The notes: generated by a model from the letters alone, not told the origin. DNA of 64,000 nt from Achromobacter deleyi (GCF_902859705.1 NZ_CADIJO010000017.1:1-64000), one strand, 5' to 3'. Positions 29,616-38,603 are shown, counted from the stretch's first letter. Numbers and translations are program-made.

Positions 29616-30215
29616 CTATACCGGCGCGGCCACCGCCTCTTCCAGCATGTCCAGCCGGTCCTGCCCCCAGAACAGCTCGCCGCGGTAGACGTACGACGGC
29701 GAGCCGAAAACGCCCGCCGCCACCGCGGCGTCGGTGTTCTGGCGGTAGATCTGCCCGGCTTCGGGGCGCTCGGCGGCGGCCAGCCAGGCGTCGGCGTCCA
29801 GGCCCTGCTGCCTGACGATCGCGTGCAGCGTAGCGGGCGACGAAATGTCCTGCTCGTCGCACCACTCGGCCTTCAGGATGGCCTTGTACAACGCCGCCAC
29901 CGGCAACCCGGCGCGATCCGCCGCGATGACGATGCGCGAAGCCAGCCCCGCGTCCGGGCACATGAACGCCGGCTTGGGGTTGACGAAGATGCCCAGCTTG
30001 CGGCACCAGCGCGCCAGCTCGGCCACGCGGTAGGCCTGGCGTTCGGGCGAGCGCTGGCCGAGCAGCACGCCGCCGGTACGCGAGTACACATCGGGCAGGT
30101 CCACCGGCAGGTAGCGGATGCGCGCCTGGTGGCGCGCCGCCAGGGCTTCGAGCCGGTCGGCGCCCAGGTAGGCCCAGTCGGAATTCAGCCAGAAGTAGTA
30201 GTCGATCGTCTTCAT
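29616..30215 (-). CDS. 2-hydroxychromene-2-carboxylate isomerase-like protein (DsbA/kappa-GST fold)
   Basis: A 199-residue thioredoxin-fold protein of the HCCA isomerase/kappa-GST group. It begins MKTIDYYFWLNSDWAYLGAD, in which the Ser of the NSDW segment fits the catalytic serine position. The C-terminal part has GVFGSPSYVYRGELFWGQDR, the family cis-Pro and WGQDRL region. Such isomerases act in naphthalene-type ring degradation with glutathione, but many have other roles. The ATG follows GAGGACGAC. It is the last gene of an operon with an MHS transporter (7-base gap) and a class II aldolase. Confidence 0.85.
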   Translation of the reverse strand: MKTIDYYFWLNSDWAYLGADRLEALAARHQARIRYLPVDLPDVYSRTGGVLLGQRSPERQAYRVAELARWCRKLGIFVNPKPAFMCPDAGLASRIVIAADRAGLPVAALYKAILKAEWCDEQDISSPATLHAIVRQQGLDADAWLAAAERPEAGQIYRQNTDAAVAAGVFGSPSYVYRGELFWGQDRLDMLEEAVAAPV

Positions 30216-30222
30216 GTCGTCC

Positions 30223-31548
30223 TCAGGTTCGGATGCCGGCCGGCACGGCCCGCGCCACTCGCGTCGGCGTGTCGCCGCGCATGCGCCAGGCGCTGAACAC
30301 GGCAACGACGCCCAGCGCGCTCAGGTAAGCCACCACGTACTTCGGATCGCCGCCCGCCTTGGCCAGCAGCCAGGTCGCGATGATGGGCGCCAGGCCGCCG
30401 CCGATGGCGCCGGACACCTGCACCGCCAGCGAGATGCCGGTGTAGCGCACCTCGGCCGGGAACTGGCTGGAAAACAGCGTGCCCTCGGGGCCGTACAGGC
30501 AAGCGTAGACCAATCCCACCGCCAGGCATACCGCCGTGATGATCCAGGCGGTCTGGCCCGTGGCCAGCAGCTGGAAGAACAGCGGCGCGCAGGCCAGGAT
30601 GCCCACGGCGCCCGCCATGAAGACCCACTTGTGGCCGACCTTGTCGCCCAGCACGCCGAACAGCGGCATGGTGAACAGCGCCAGCGCCGCGCCCCAGATG
30701 GTGGCGTCCAGCATCACCGAACGCGGGATGCCCAGGGTGCCCGTGGCATAGGCCAGCGAGAACGTCACCACCGTGTAGAACCACGTCACTTCGGCCAGCC
30801 GGGCCCCCACCACCGTCAGCAGCGCGCGCCGGTGGTGCTTGAGCACCACGGCCACGGGCACTTCCACCTTGGCGCCCTGCTCGCGCATCTGCTCGAAGTC
30901 CGGCGATTCGGCCACCTTGACACGGATGAACCAGCCCACCAGCAACAGCACCACGCTGGCCAGGAACGGCAGGCGCCAGCCCCACGCCAGCATGTCGGCT
31001 TCGGGCAGCGCGGCCACGGCCCCCATCGCCAGCGACGACAGGATCAACCCCGGCGCCACGCCCGCCTGCGGCAGGCTGCCGAAAAAGCCCTTCTTGCCTT
31101 CGGGTGCATGCTCGACAGCCATCAGCACCGCCCCGCCCCATTCGCCGCCCACTGCGATGCCTTGCAGGAAACGCATCAGCACCAGCAGCACCGCGGCCCA
31201 GTAGCCGATCTGCTCGTACGACGGAATCAGCCCGATCAGGATGGTGGGCACGCCCATCAGCAGCAGCGTGATCAGCAGCATGGACTTGCGGCCGATCCTG
31301 TCGCCGTAATGGCCGAAGATCACCCCGCCCAGCGGCCGCGCGAAAAAGCCCACCGAATAGGTGGCAAAGGCCGCCAGCGTGCCCGTCAGCGGATCGAACG
31401 ATGGAAAGAAGATCTTGTTGAAGATCAGCGCGGCGGCCGTGCCGTACAGGAAAAAGTCGTACCACTCGATGGTGGTACCCATCATGCTGGCCAGGCCAGC
31501 CGTGACGTAGTCGCGGCGCGTGCGCGCGCGTGGTGTCTTGGACGTCAT
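30223..31548 (-). CDS. MFS transporter, metabolite:H+ symporter (MHS) family
   Basis: A 441-residue inner-membrane carrier with about twelve membrane segments. The MHS hallmarks are the N-terminal TIEWYDFFLYGTAAALIF and the loop GDRIGRKSML, plus ARPLGGVIFGHYGD. The family imports organic acids such as shikimate, proline betaine, alpha-ketoglutarate and aromatic acids. AGGGGAG precedes the ATG at 31548. The frame is open 30 codons further upstream, but that extension lacks family character. Neighbours suggest it imports the substrate of the aldolase/isomerase operon. Confidence 0.92.
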   Translation of the reverse strand: MTSKTPRARTRRDYVTAGLASMMGTTIEWYDFFLYGTAAALIFNKIFFPSFDPLTGTLAAFATYSVGFFARPLGGVIFGHYGDRIGRKSMLLITLLLMGVPTILIGLIPSYEQIGYWAAVLLVLMRFLQGIAVGGEWGGAVLMAVEHAPEGKKGFFGSLPQAGVAPGLILSSLAMGAVAALPEADMLAWGWRLPFLASVVLLLVGWFIRVKVAESPDFEQMREQGAKVEVPVAVVLKHHRRALLTVVGARLAEVTWFYTVVTFSLAYATGTLGIPRSVMLDATIWGAALALFTMPLFGVLGDKVGHKWVFMAGAVGILACAPLFFQLLATGQTAWIITAVCLAVGLVYACLYGPEGTLFSSQFPAEVRYTGISLAVQVSGAIGGGLAPIIATWLLAKAGGDPKYVVAYLSALGVVAVFSAWRMRGDTPTRVARAVPAGIRT

Positions 31549-31589
31549 CTGCGTGACTCCCCTTGAAGTATTGGTATGGAAAGCCGCGC

Positions 31590-32375
31590 TTAACGGCTGG
31601 GCAACGACAACGGCGCGATGCCGTGCGTCTGGCGGCACCAGTAATCGAAGGTGGCGCGCACGATGGAAGGCTTGAGCAGGTAGTCGTGCGCTTCGCGCGC
31701 CAAGGCGTCGTCCACCGGCGTCAGCGGGCCGAAGGCCTGCGCCCGGATCTGCATGCGCGCGGCGCGTTCCAGGTAGACCGACAGATACGTCGCTTCCTCA
31801 CAGCTGGCGCCCGCCGTCAGGTAGCCGTGGTGCGCCAGGATGATGGCGCGCTTGGCGCCCAGCGCGGCCGAGATGATCACGCCTTCCTGGTCGGCGATGG
31901 GTACCCCGGGCCATTCGCCCAGGAACGCGCAGTCGTCGTGCAGCGGCGTCATGTCCATCTGCGAAATCACCAGCGGCTGGCGCGCTGCCGCCAGCGCCGA
32001 GGCCCACGGCGAATGCGTGTGGATGATCGAGCGCACGTCGGGCCGGGCCTCGTACACCCACAGGTGAAAGCGCGTGGCCGGGTTGGCCATGCCGTCGCCC
32101 GTCAGGGTGTTCAGGTCGCGATCGACCTCGATGAAATCGGCGGGCGTGGCCTCGTCGAAACCCAGGCCGAAGCGCAGCGTCCAGTAGGCGCCCGGGCGGT
32201 CCGAGCGCACGCTGATCTGGCCGGCCAGGCCGGCTTCCTGCTCGGTCATCGCCAGGATGCGGCAGGCGTAGGCCATGGTTTCCTGCGTGGTGCGCGGCAC
32301 GGCGCGCAGGTGTTGCGCCATTTCCTTGGTGGCGCGGGTGTCGAAATAGGCTTTCTCGCGCAGGGCGTTGTCCAT
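31590..32375 (-). CDS. Class II aldolase/adducin-family protein
   Basis: A 261-residue metal-dependent aldolase or decarboxylase-type protein. The zinc-binding histidines are visible in IIHTHSPWASA (near residue 118) and ILAHHGYLTAG (near 186), as in fuculose-phosphate aldolase and related enzymes that act on hydroxylated side chains or organic acids. GGAG lies 5 bases before the ATG. It is the first gene of the leftward operon with the MHS transporter and HCCA-isomerase-like gene, with 41 bases to the next gene. Confidence 0.88.
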   Translation of the reverse strand: MDNALREKAYFDTRATKEMAQHLRAVPRTTQETMAYACRILAMTEQEAGLAGQISVRSDRPGAYWTLRFGLGFDEATPADFIEVDRDLNTLTGDGMANPATRFHLWVYEARPDVRSIIHTHSPWASALAAARQPLVISQMDMTPLHDDCAFLGEWPGVPIADQEGVIISAALGAKRAIILAHHGYLTAGASCEEATYLSVYLERAARMQIRAQAFGPLTPVDDALAREAHDYLLKPSIVRATFDYWCRQTHGIAPLSLPSR

Positions 32376-32512
32376 GCTGTCTCCTCATGTTGCGGACGGC
32401 GCGGACGGACCCCGCGCCATGGGAAGCAGTATGGAAACCTTGGCGGCATCAAGCCATGCAGCGCGGGTCATAGCAGGTATTCGGCGGCCGCCGCGGGCCG
32501 GCCTTGCCGCCC

Positions 32513-33388
32513 CTACCCCCGCGCGATGCGGCGCGCGCAGTCCAGCAGTTCGCCCACCAGCGGCAGCGGCTGGCGCTGGGCCGGGGTAATGGCCACCACC
32601 CGGCGGCGCAGCACCGGGCTGGCAATGGCCACCTTGCGCAGTTCGTAGTCGGCCAGCAGCTTTTCGGGAATGCGCGACGGCAGGATACAGGCGCCCACGC
32701 CCGAGGACACCAGCTTGAGCATGGCATCGATGGTTTCGGCTTCGGCCACGAATTCGGGCTGCAGGCCCGCGCTGTGGATCATCTTGCGCAGCGCGTAATG
32801 CGGCGGAAAGCCCACCAGCCGCAGCGCCATGGCGCCCAGGTCGACGCCGTCGGCGACGTCGACCCCGCGCCGCACGATCAGGCACATGTCGTCGTCGAAC
32901 AGCGGCGTGGACGCCAGCGCATCGGACGCCACCGCGGCGTCGTAGACAAAGCCAATGTCGGCCTTGCCGCTTTCCACCAGCGCGACAACCTCGGGCGAGC
33001 TGCGGCCCATGACCGACAGGTTGACGTGTTCGCGGCTGCTGACGAACTGCGCCACGACCTCGGCCATGAAGTAGTAGCTGAGCGTATGCACGGTGGCCAG
33101 CCGCACCGACCCTTGCGTCACGCCTTCGCGCTGGCGCACGGCTTCCAGCGTCTGGTCGATGCTGCGGTAGGCGGGCAGAATGCCGTCCAGCAAGCGCGTG
33201 CCGGCTTCGGTCAGTTCGACCCCGCGGCCCGTGCGCACGAACAGCGGCTTGCCCACGTGCGCTTCCAGCGCGGCCAGCTGGCGGCTCAGGCCCGACTGCG
33301 TCTGGTCCAGGTCTTCGGCCGCGCGCGACAGCGATTTCAATTCCGCGATCCGCACGAAATAGCGCAATTGGCGGTCTGGCGTGTCCAT
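32513..33388 (-). CDS. LysR-family transcriptional regulator
   Basis: A 291-residue LysR protein beginning MDTPDRQLRYFVRIAELKSL, with helix-turn-helix SRAAEDLDQTQSGLSRQLAALE and a sensor domain of normal length. CAGGGG precedes the ATG. The frame is open 130 codons further upstream, but this is a high-G+C artefact. It lies upstream of the aldolase operon on the same strand (137-base gap) and diverges from the TetR-Nudix gene. The aldolase operon is the likelier target. Confidence 0.88.
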   Translation of the reverse strand: MDTPDRQLRYFVRIAELKSLSRAAEDLDQTQSGLSRQLAALEAHVGKPLFVRTGRGVELTEAGTRLLDGILPAYRSIDQTLEAVRQREGVTQGSVRLATVHTLSYYFMAEVVAQFVSSREHVNLSVMGRSSPEVVALVESGKADIGFVYDAAVASDALASTPLFDDDMCLIVRRGVDVADGVDLGAMALRLVGFPPHYALRKMIHSAGLQPEFVAEAETIDAMLKLVSSGVGACILPSRIPEKLLADYELRKVAIASPVLRRRVVAITPAQRQPLPLVGELLDCARRIARG

Positions 33389-33494
33389 GCTTTCCCCTGC
33401 GAGGCCTGTCGGCAGGCCCCATCCTTGTCGATCGCGCTCGAAGCGGCGCGGCTGACAGTGTGCCCCAAGGGGCGCGGCGCCACTATCGGGAGTT

Positions 33495-33508
33495 TCATTG
33501 ATCGATGA
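33495..33508. promoter_or_regulatory. Dyad upstream of the TetR-Nudix gene
   Basis: TCAT-T-GATC-G-ATGA is a 14-base dyad located 31 bases before the TetR-Nudix start. Its TCAT/ATGA arms recall the centre of tetO-type operators, so autoregulation is plausible. Confidence 0.45.
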
Positions 33509-33539
33509 TAAATTACCGCACTCGACAAGGAACCCCGAC

Positions 33540-34568
33540 ATGGCCAAATTGCAACGTGACGCCGTCATCGCCAGCGCGCTGGAACTGCTGGACGAAGTGG
33601 GCGTGGACGGCCTCACCACCCGCAAGCTGGCCGAGCGCCTGGGCGTGCAGCAGCCGGCGCTGTACTGGCATTTCAAGAGCAAGCAGGCGCTGCTGGACGC
33701 GCTGGCCGAGACCATGCTGCGCGACCACATGCAGGCCATGCCGACGCCAGGCGGCCACTGGAAAGAATTCCTGCTGGCCAACGCCCGCAGCTTTCGCCGG
33801 GCGCTGCTGGCTCATCGCGACGGAGCGCGCATCCACGCCGGCACCCGGCCCGCCGAACCGCAGTACGACCGCGTGCAGGCCCAGTTGAAACTGTTGTGCG
33901 ATGCCGGCTTCACGCCGCTGCGCGCGGCCAATGCGCTGCTGGTGATCGGCCACTATGTGGTGGGCTCGGTGATGGAGCAGCAGGCCTTTGACGCCGCCGC
34001 GCCCGACCGCATTGCACCGCCCAGCCCGCCGCCAGCCCTGGCCCGCGCCATGAAGGCGCTGGACAAGCAAGGCCCCGATGCCACCTTCGAATTCGGCCTG
34101 GCGATGATGCTGGACGGCCTGGCGCCCGACCCGGTCCCCCGCCCCATCGCCGCCACCATCGCCGCCGTCATCCGCGACGGCCACGTGCTGCTGGTACAAC
34201 GCGCCAACCCGCCCGACCAGCACCGCTGGGCCTTTCCCGGCGGCAAGATCGATGCCGGCGAACGCCTGGAAGACGCGGCCGCGCGCGAATTGTTCGAGGA
34301 ATGCGGCGTGCGCGCCGAGCCGTTGAGGGTGTTCGATGCCGTCGACGTGTTCGACCGCGACGACAGCGGCGCGCTGCGCCGGCACTACATTCTGACTGCG
34401 GTGCTGTGCCAATGGCAGTCCGGCGAACCGGTGGCTGGCGACGATGCCCTGGATGCGCGCTGGGTGCCGCTGGCCGATCTGGATGGCCAGGCGCTGGCAA
34501 CCAGCTTCGGCGTGGCCGACATTGCGCACAAGGCGGCGGCGCTGATGGCAGACGCCGGTAAGCTATAG
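33540..34568 (+). CDS. Tetracycline-repressor-like protein fused to a Nudix hydrolase
   Basis: One 342-residue chain with two domains. Residues 1-200 align over their length with tetracycline repressor: HTH GLTTRKLAERLGVQQPALYW, then the sensor core FLLANARSFRRALLAHRDGA and HAGTRP. By eye, the TetR residues that hold tetracycline-Mg correspond to N81, F85, H99, T102, R103 and E146; the TetR H64 position is Met, next to H63. Residues 210-340 form a Nudix domain with a complete box, G235-x5-E241-x7-R249-E-L-F-E-E-C-G-V257, so catalysis should be possible. AAGGA precedes the ATG. An APH(6)-like kinase gene follows 57 bases downstream. Confidence 0.88.
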   Translation: MAKLQRDAVIASALELLDEVGVDGLTTRKLAERLGVQQPALYWHFKSKQALLDALAETMLRDHMQAMPTPGGHWKEFLLANARSFRRALLAHRDGARIHAGTRPAEPQYDRVQAQLKLLCDAGFTPLRAANALLVIGHYVVGSVMEQQAFDAAAPDRIAPPSPPPALARAMKALDKQGPDATFEFGLAMMLDGLAPDPVPRPIAATIAAVIRDGHVLLVQRANPPDQHRWAFPGGKIDAGERLEDAAARELFEECGVRAEPLRVFDAVDVFDRDDSGALRRHYILTAVLCQWQSGEPVAGDDALDARWVPLADLDGQALATSFGVADIAHKAAALMADAGKL

Positions 34569-34625
34569 CGCAATCCCCCTGGCCTCGGCCTGCCCTGCCT
34601 ATTGTCGGATGACTGACACACGCCC

Positions 34626-35435
34626 ATGTTCGCCCCCTACCTGTCCCGCTGGAACCTCGTGCCCGACGGCGCCCCCCTCACCACGCCCGCCGCGCGGCTC
34701 TTGCCGGTGCGCCAGGCGGGCGTGCCCGCGATGCTGAAGGTGTCGGTCGAGGAAGACGAGCGCCAGGGCGGCGTGTTGATGACCTGGTGGGATGGCCAGG
34801 GCGCGGCCCGGGTGCTGGCGCATGACGCGGATGCCATCCTGCTGGAACGCGCCACCGGCACGCGTTCGCTGGCCGCCTACGCCCGCACCGGCCGCGACGA
34901 CGAAGCCACCCGCATCATCTGCGGCGTGCTGCGCGATCTGCACGCGCCGCGCGCCAAGCCGCTGCCGCCGCTGCGCCCTTTGCGCGAATGGTTCGTCGAC
35001 CTGTGGCCGATGGCGCAAGCGCGCGGCGGCCTGCTGGCCCACAGCGCCCGCCACGCCCGCGCGCTGCTCGATGATCCGCAAGACCTGGTCGTGCTGCACG
35101 GCGACATGCATCACGACAACATCCTGGACTTCGGCGACCGCGGCTGGCTGGTCATCGACCCCAAGCGGCTCTATGGCGAACGCGGGTTCGACTACGCCAA
35201 CGTGTTCTGCAACCCCGACCTGGCCGACCCGAACCCGGCGGTCGCCATCGTGCCGGGCTGCTTCGAGCGGCGCCTGAACATCATGGTCGATGAATCGGGC
35301 CTGGACCGCCGCCGCCTGCTGCAATGGGTGGTGGCCTGGTGCGGCCTGTCGGCCGCGTGGTTCCTGGGCGATGGAGACGATGCGGCCATCGACCTGAACA
35401 TCGCCGCGCAGGCGCTGGCGCTGCTGGAAGGCTAG
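34626..35435 (+). CDS. Aminoglycoside phosphotransferase, APH(6)-like
   Basis: A 269-residue kinase-fold protein resembling streptomycin 6-phosphotransferases (StrB type). The catalytic Brenner motif is VLHGDMHHDNILDFG near residue 157, followed by the metal-binding GWLVIDPKRLYGERGFDYAN. The C-terminal CGLSAAWFLGDGDDAA segment is also as in APH(6). It would inactivate streptomycin-like substrates or phosphorylate a natural sugar. It lies 57 bases after the TetR-Nudix gene on the same strand and converges on the AraC gene. Chromosomal location among housekeeping genes suggests an intrinsic rather than recently acquired gene. Confidence 0.85.
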   Translation: MFAPYLSRWNLVPDGAPLTTPAARLLPVRQAGVPAMLKVSVEEDERQGGVLMTWWDGQGAARVLAHDADAILLERATGTRSLAAYARTGRDDEATRIICGVLRDLHAPRAKPLPPLRPLREWFVDLWPMAQARGGLLAHSARHARALLDDPQDLVVLHGDMHHDNILDFGDRGWLVIDPKRLYGERGFDYANVFCNPDLADPNPAVAIVPGCFERRLNIMVDESGLDRRRLLQWVVAWCGLSAAWFLGDGDDAAIDLNIAAQALALLEG

Positions 35436-35497
35436 CGGGTTCGCGCCACGAAGATCGGCCGGCCAGGCTCCGGCCAGCCACGCCCCGACCCACCGCG

Positions 35498-36256
35498 CTA
35501 CGTCGGCGCAATCTGCTCCAGATAACGCGTGGGCGACACCCCCATCAGATTGCGGAACATATACACGAACGCGCTGGCGCTGGCATAGCCCAGCGCGCGC
35601 GCCACGCTCACCACCGACTGGCCCTGCAACAGCCGGCAGATGCCTTCGTCGATGCGCACCTGCAGGCGCCAATGGTGAAACGTCATGCCGGTCTCGTCCT
35701 TCATGCGGCGTGCCAGCGTGCGGGCGCTGGCCCCCATGCGCTCGCCCCACTGTTCCAGCGTGTCGTCATTGCCCGGCGTTTGCAGCACGGCCGCGCAGAC
35801 CTTGCGCAGGCGGCGGTCGAACGGCAGCGGCAGTTGGCGGTGCTGGCGCTCGGTGCCGGCCAGCAGGTTGAGCAACAGCTCGGCGCTCAGGCGCTGCACC
35901 GGCCCATGGCGCGCGGCCGGCTGGTTCAGCGTCAGGATCAGTTCGCGCATCAGCGGCGCCACGTCGAGCGCGCAGGTATCCTTCCAGAGCCACGGCGCGG
36001 CGTCCGGCGCAATGAACGCCGAACGCATGGTGACCTTGCCCACCATGCGCACTTCGTGGGCCACGCCCGGCGGAATCCACAACGCGCGCATCGGCGCCAG
36101 CAGCCAGGCGCCGTCCTCGGTCATGACGCGCATGATGCCGGTGGGCGAATACATCAGCTGGATGCGTTCGTGCGAATGCGGCTCCTGGCGCTGGCCGTCT
36201 TCATAGTGAAACGAGCGCGCCACCACCGGTGGCGCTTCGGAAGGAAACTCTCGCAT
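35498..36256 (-). CDS. AraC-family regulator with N-terminal cupin
   Basis: A 252-residue regulator of the NimR/YdeO-like type. The N-terminal cupin segment has PHSHERIQLMYSPTGIMRV and WIPPGVAHEVRMVG. A C-terminal AraC domain with both helix-turn-helix motifs follows (LEQWGERMGASARTLARRMK; VVSVARALGYASASAFVYMF). It is divergent from a TonB-dependent receptor gene with 138 bases between the starts. It is not of the PchR siderophore-sensing subtype, so control of the receptor is possible but not certain. Confidence 0.88.
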   Translation of the reverse strand: MREFPSEAPPVVARSFHYEDGQRQEPHSHERIQLMYSPTGIMRVMTEDGAWLLAPMRALWIPPGVAHEVRMVGKVTMRSAFIAPDAAPWLWKDTCALDVAPLMRELILTLNQPAARHGPVQRLSAELLLNLLAGTERQHRQLPLPFDRRLRKVCAAVLQTPGNDDTLEQWGERMGASARTLARRMKDETGMTFHHWRLQVRIDEGICRLLQGQSVVSVARALGYASASAFVYMFRNLMGVSPTRYLEQIAPT

Positions 36257-36361
36257 TGGCGGGTTTTCGATAGCAATGGATCAAACGACGCGCATCCGGA
36301 CAGTTATGTCCGTTTTTCGACATTTTCTGTCCTGCGTCCGGGGAACTTGCTTTTTATCATT

Positions 36362-36380
36362 AATGCAAATGATTCCCATT
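36362..36380 (+). promoter_or_regulatory. Predicted Fur box
   Basis: The 19-mer AATGCAAATGATTCCCATT follows the classical Fur pattern of ATGATAAT-like hexamers, and lies 14 bases before the TonB-receptor start. With iron, Fur would repress the receptor. The adjacent TATCATTAA could serve as the -10 element. Confidence 0.75.
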
Positions 36381-36394
36381 GTTTTCAAAAGAAA

Positions 36395-38575
36395 ATGACC
36401 CCCGCCGCACTCCTCCCTGTCGCTTTTGGCCCACGCCCCGCTGCCTTCCCCCACACCGCCCCCCACCGCCTGCGCCTGACCCTGGCCGCCGCCCTGCTGG
36501 CCCAGGCGTGCCTGCCCGCCCTGGCCCGCGCCGACGACGCCGTGCCGCAACTGAGCCCGGTGCGCGTCACCGGCTCGGCCGACAAGATGTCCGACCCCGG
36601 CCAGACCGAAGGCGTGCCGTCCTACACCGCCAACAAGGCCACCGTCAGCAAGACCGGCGCCGACGTGCGCAACATTCCCAATTCGGTGTCGATCGTGACG
36701 CGCCAGCGCATGGACGACCAGAACATGGTCACGGTGGAAGACGCCCTGCGCCAGACCACCGGCGTCAGCGCCATGACCTACGGCGACGGCACCGCCTATT
36801 TCACCGCGCGCGGCTACGAAGCCGACGTGCAGTTCGACGGCATCCCGGCCAACGGCGCCCTGCAATACCTGCCGCAGTTCGACCTGGCCCTGTACGACCG
36901 CGTGGAAGTGCTGCGCGGCCCGGCCGGCCTGCTGCAGGGCTTTGGCAGCCCCGCCGGCACCGTCAACCTGGTGCGCAAGCGCCCGCAGGATGCCTTCAGC
37001 CTGACCGGCGCGGTCATGGCCGGTTCCTGGAACAACTATCGCACCGAGCTGGACGCCACCGGCCCGATCACCGAAGACGGCCGCGTGCACGCCCGCGCCG
37101 GTTTCGCCGCGCAGGACCGCGACTATTTCTTCGACAAGGCCAACACCCGCCAGGGCCTGGTCTACGGCGCGCTGGAATTCGACCTCACGGCCAACACCAC
37201 GCTGACCCTGTCCGCCGCTTACCAGCGCCAGCGCATGGCGCCGTTCGACTACGGCCTGTCGATCTACTCGAACGGCAAGTTCGTCGACTCGCCGCGCAAG
37301 GGCTTCTACGGCACCGACTGGGCGCGCGGCGACACCACCCTGTCCGAAATCTATACCGAACTGAGCCACCGCTTTGCCAATGGCTGGACCGGCCAGGTGT
37401 CCATGAACTACCGCTCGACCGACCTGGACAGCCGCTACGGCTACGTCAACGGCCCGGTCAACCCCGCCAACGACCGCGCCGGCTACCGCGTGCAAGTGCA
37501 GAAAGACCAGATCCGCTGGCTGGGCATGGACACCCATGCCACGGGTCCGTTCGAACTCTTCGGCCGCACCCATCAGGCCATGATCGGCGCCAACTACGCC
37601 GAGCGTAACCAGGACAGCCGCTCGGGCGGCGCCAACTACACCAACGTGTCGATCTACGACATCGACGTGCCCAACCCGGACCTGCCCTACACCTCGGGCG
37701 ACAAGTCCAAGTCCAGCCAGATGGGCGTCTACGGCCAGCTGAGCTTGAACGTCGCCGACCCGCTGACGCTGATCGTGGGCGGGCGCCAGAGCTGGTATCG
37801 CAATTCCACGCAGGCGGTGCTGCCCACGCCGGGCGACACCCGGCGCGACCCCGAGGTGAGCAAGTTCGTGCCCTACTACGGCGCGGTGGCGCAGCTGAAT
37901 TCGTGGCTGTCCGCCTACGCCAGCTACTCGGACGTCTACGCGTTCTCGGAAGCCTGGCAGATGACGGCCGACGGCAAGCCGCTCAAGCCGCGCACCGGCA
38001 AGCAGTACGAAGTCGGCCTGAAGGGCGAATTCCTGGACGGCGCGGCCAACGCCTCGCTGGCGCTGTTCCGCATCCGCGACAAGAACCGCGCCGTGGCGGA
38101 CGACGCCAACCCCGGCCGCTACCTGGCCCAGGGCGAAGCCCAGAGCCAGGGCGTGGAAGCCGAAATCACCGGCCGCCTGCTGCCCAACTGGGACCTGTAC
38201 GCCGGCTACACCTACCTGCAGACCCGCTACCTGTCGGACCCCACGCAGGAAGGCCAGATCGTCAACCCCGAAACGCCCAAGCACCTGTTCAAGGTCTGGA
38301 CCACCTACCGCTTCACCCCCGACGTGCTGCCGGGCTGGCGCGTGGGCGGCGGGGTGCGCACGCAAAGCCGCACCAGCCGCAACAACGTCTCGTGGCAAGG
38401 CGGCTATGCCGTCGTCGATGCGCAGGTCGGCTACAAGATCAACCGCAACCTGGACGCCTCGCTGACGCTGAACAACGTCTTTGACCGTAGCTACTACGCC
38501 CGCGTGCCGTCCAGCTACTACGGCATCTATGGCGAACCGCGCAACGTGATGCTGACGCTGCGCGCCACCTACTAA
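36395..38575 (+). CDS. TonB-dependent siderophore receptor
   Basis: Outer-membrane receptor for a ferric siderophore, 726 residues. After the signal region (LRLTLAAALLAQACLPALAR) comes a TonB-box-like stretch (LSPVRVTGSA). The plug domain follows (NIPNSVSIVTRQRMDDQNM, VEDALRQTTGV, YDRVEVLRGPAGLLQGFGSP), then a 22-strand barrel ending in an aromatic residue (LRATY). The length and plug are of the FpvA/FhuE type without the extra N-terminal signalling domain. I chose the ATG at 36395 because the frame upstream is only coincidentally open. A Fur box overlaps the promoter. The siderophore cannot be named. Confidence 0.93.
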   Translation: MTPAALLPVAFGPRPAAFPHTAPHRLRLTLAAALLAQACLPALARADDAVPQLSPVRVTGSADKMSDPGQTEGVPSYTANKATVSKTGADVRNIPNSVSIVTRQRMDDQNMVTVEDALRQTTGVSAMTYGDGTAYFTARGYEADVQFDGIPANGALQYLPQFDLALYDRVEVLRGPAGLLQGFGSPAGTVNLVRKRPQDAFSLTGAVMAGSWNNYRTELDATGPITEDGRVHARAGFAAQDRDYFFDKANTRQGLVYGALEFDLTANTTLTLSAAYQRQRMAPFDYGLSIYSNGKFVDSPRKGFYGTDWARGDTTLSEIYTELSHRFANGWTGQVSMNYRSTDLDSRYGYVNGPVNPANDRAGYRVQVQKDQIRWLGMDTHATGPFELFGRTHQAMIGANYAERNQDSRSGGANYTNVSIYDIDVPNPDLPYTSGDKSKSSQMGVYGQLSLNVADPLTLIVGGRQSWYRNSTQAVLPTPGDTRRDPEVSKFVPYYGAVAQLNSWLSAYASYSDVYAFSEAWQMTADGKPLKPRTGKQYEVGLKGEFLDGAANASLALFRIRDKNRAVADDANPGRYLAQGEAQSQGVEAEITGRLLPNWDLYAGYTYLQTRYLSDPTQEGQIVNPETPKHLFKVWTTYRFTPDVLPGWRVGGGVRTQSRTSRNNVSWQGGYAVVDAQVGYKINRNLDASLTLNNVFDRSYYARVPSSYYGIYGEPRNVMLTLRATY

Positions 38576-38583
38576 GCGCCCCG

Positions 38584-38603
38584 GGCCCGCGGCGGCGCGG
38601 GCC
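38584..38603 (+). terminator. GC hairpin after the TonB receptor gene
   Basis: GGCCCGCG-GCGG-CGCGGGCC forms an 8-bp perfect stem 8 bases after the stop codon. No T-tract follows, so intrinsic termination would be inefficient. Confidence 0.4.

Noticed and set aside
33540-34568. A classical tetR-tetA tetracycline resistance pair
   Set aside because: No tetA-like efflux gene is adjacent, and the TetR H64 equivalent is Met, so tetracycline as ligand is not established.
35324-36394. Upstream extension of the TonB receptor frame by about 350 codons
   Set aside because: The extension runs antisense to the AraC gene and lacks a signal peptide. The ATG at 36395 gives a normal receptor N-terminus behind a Fur box.
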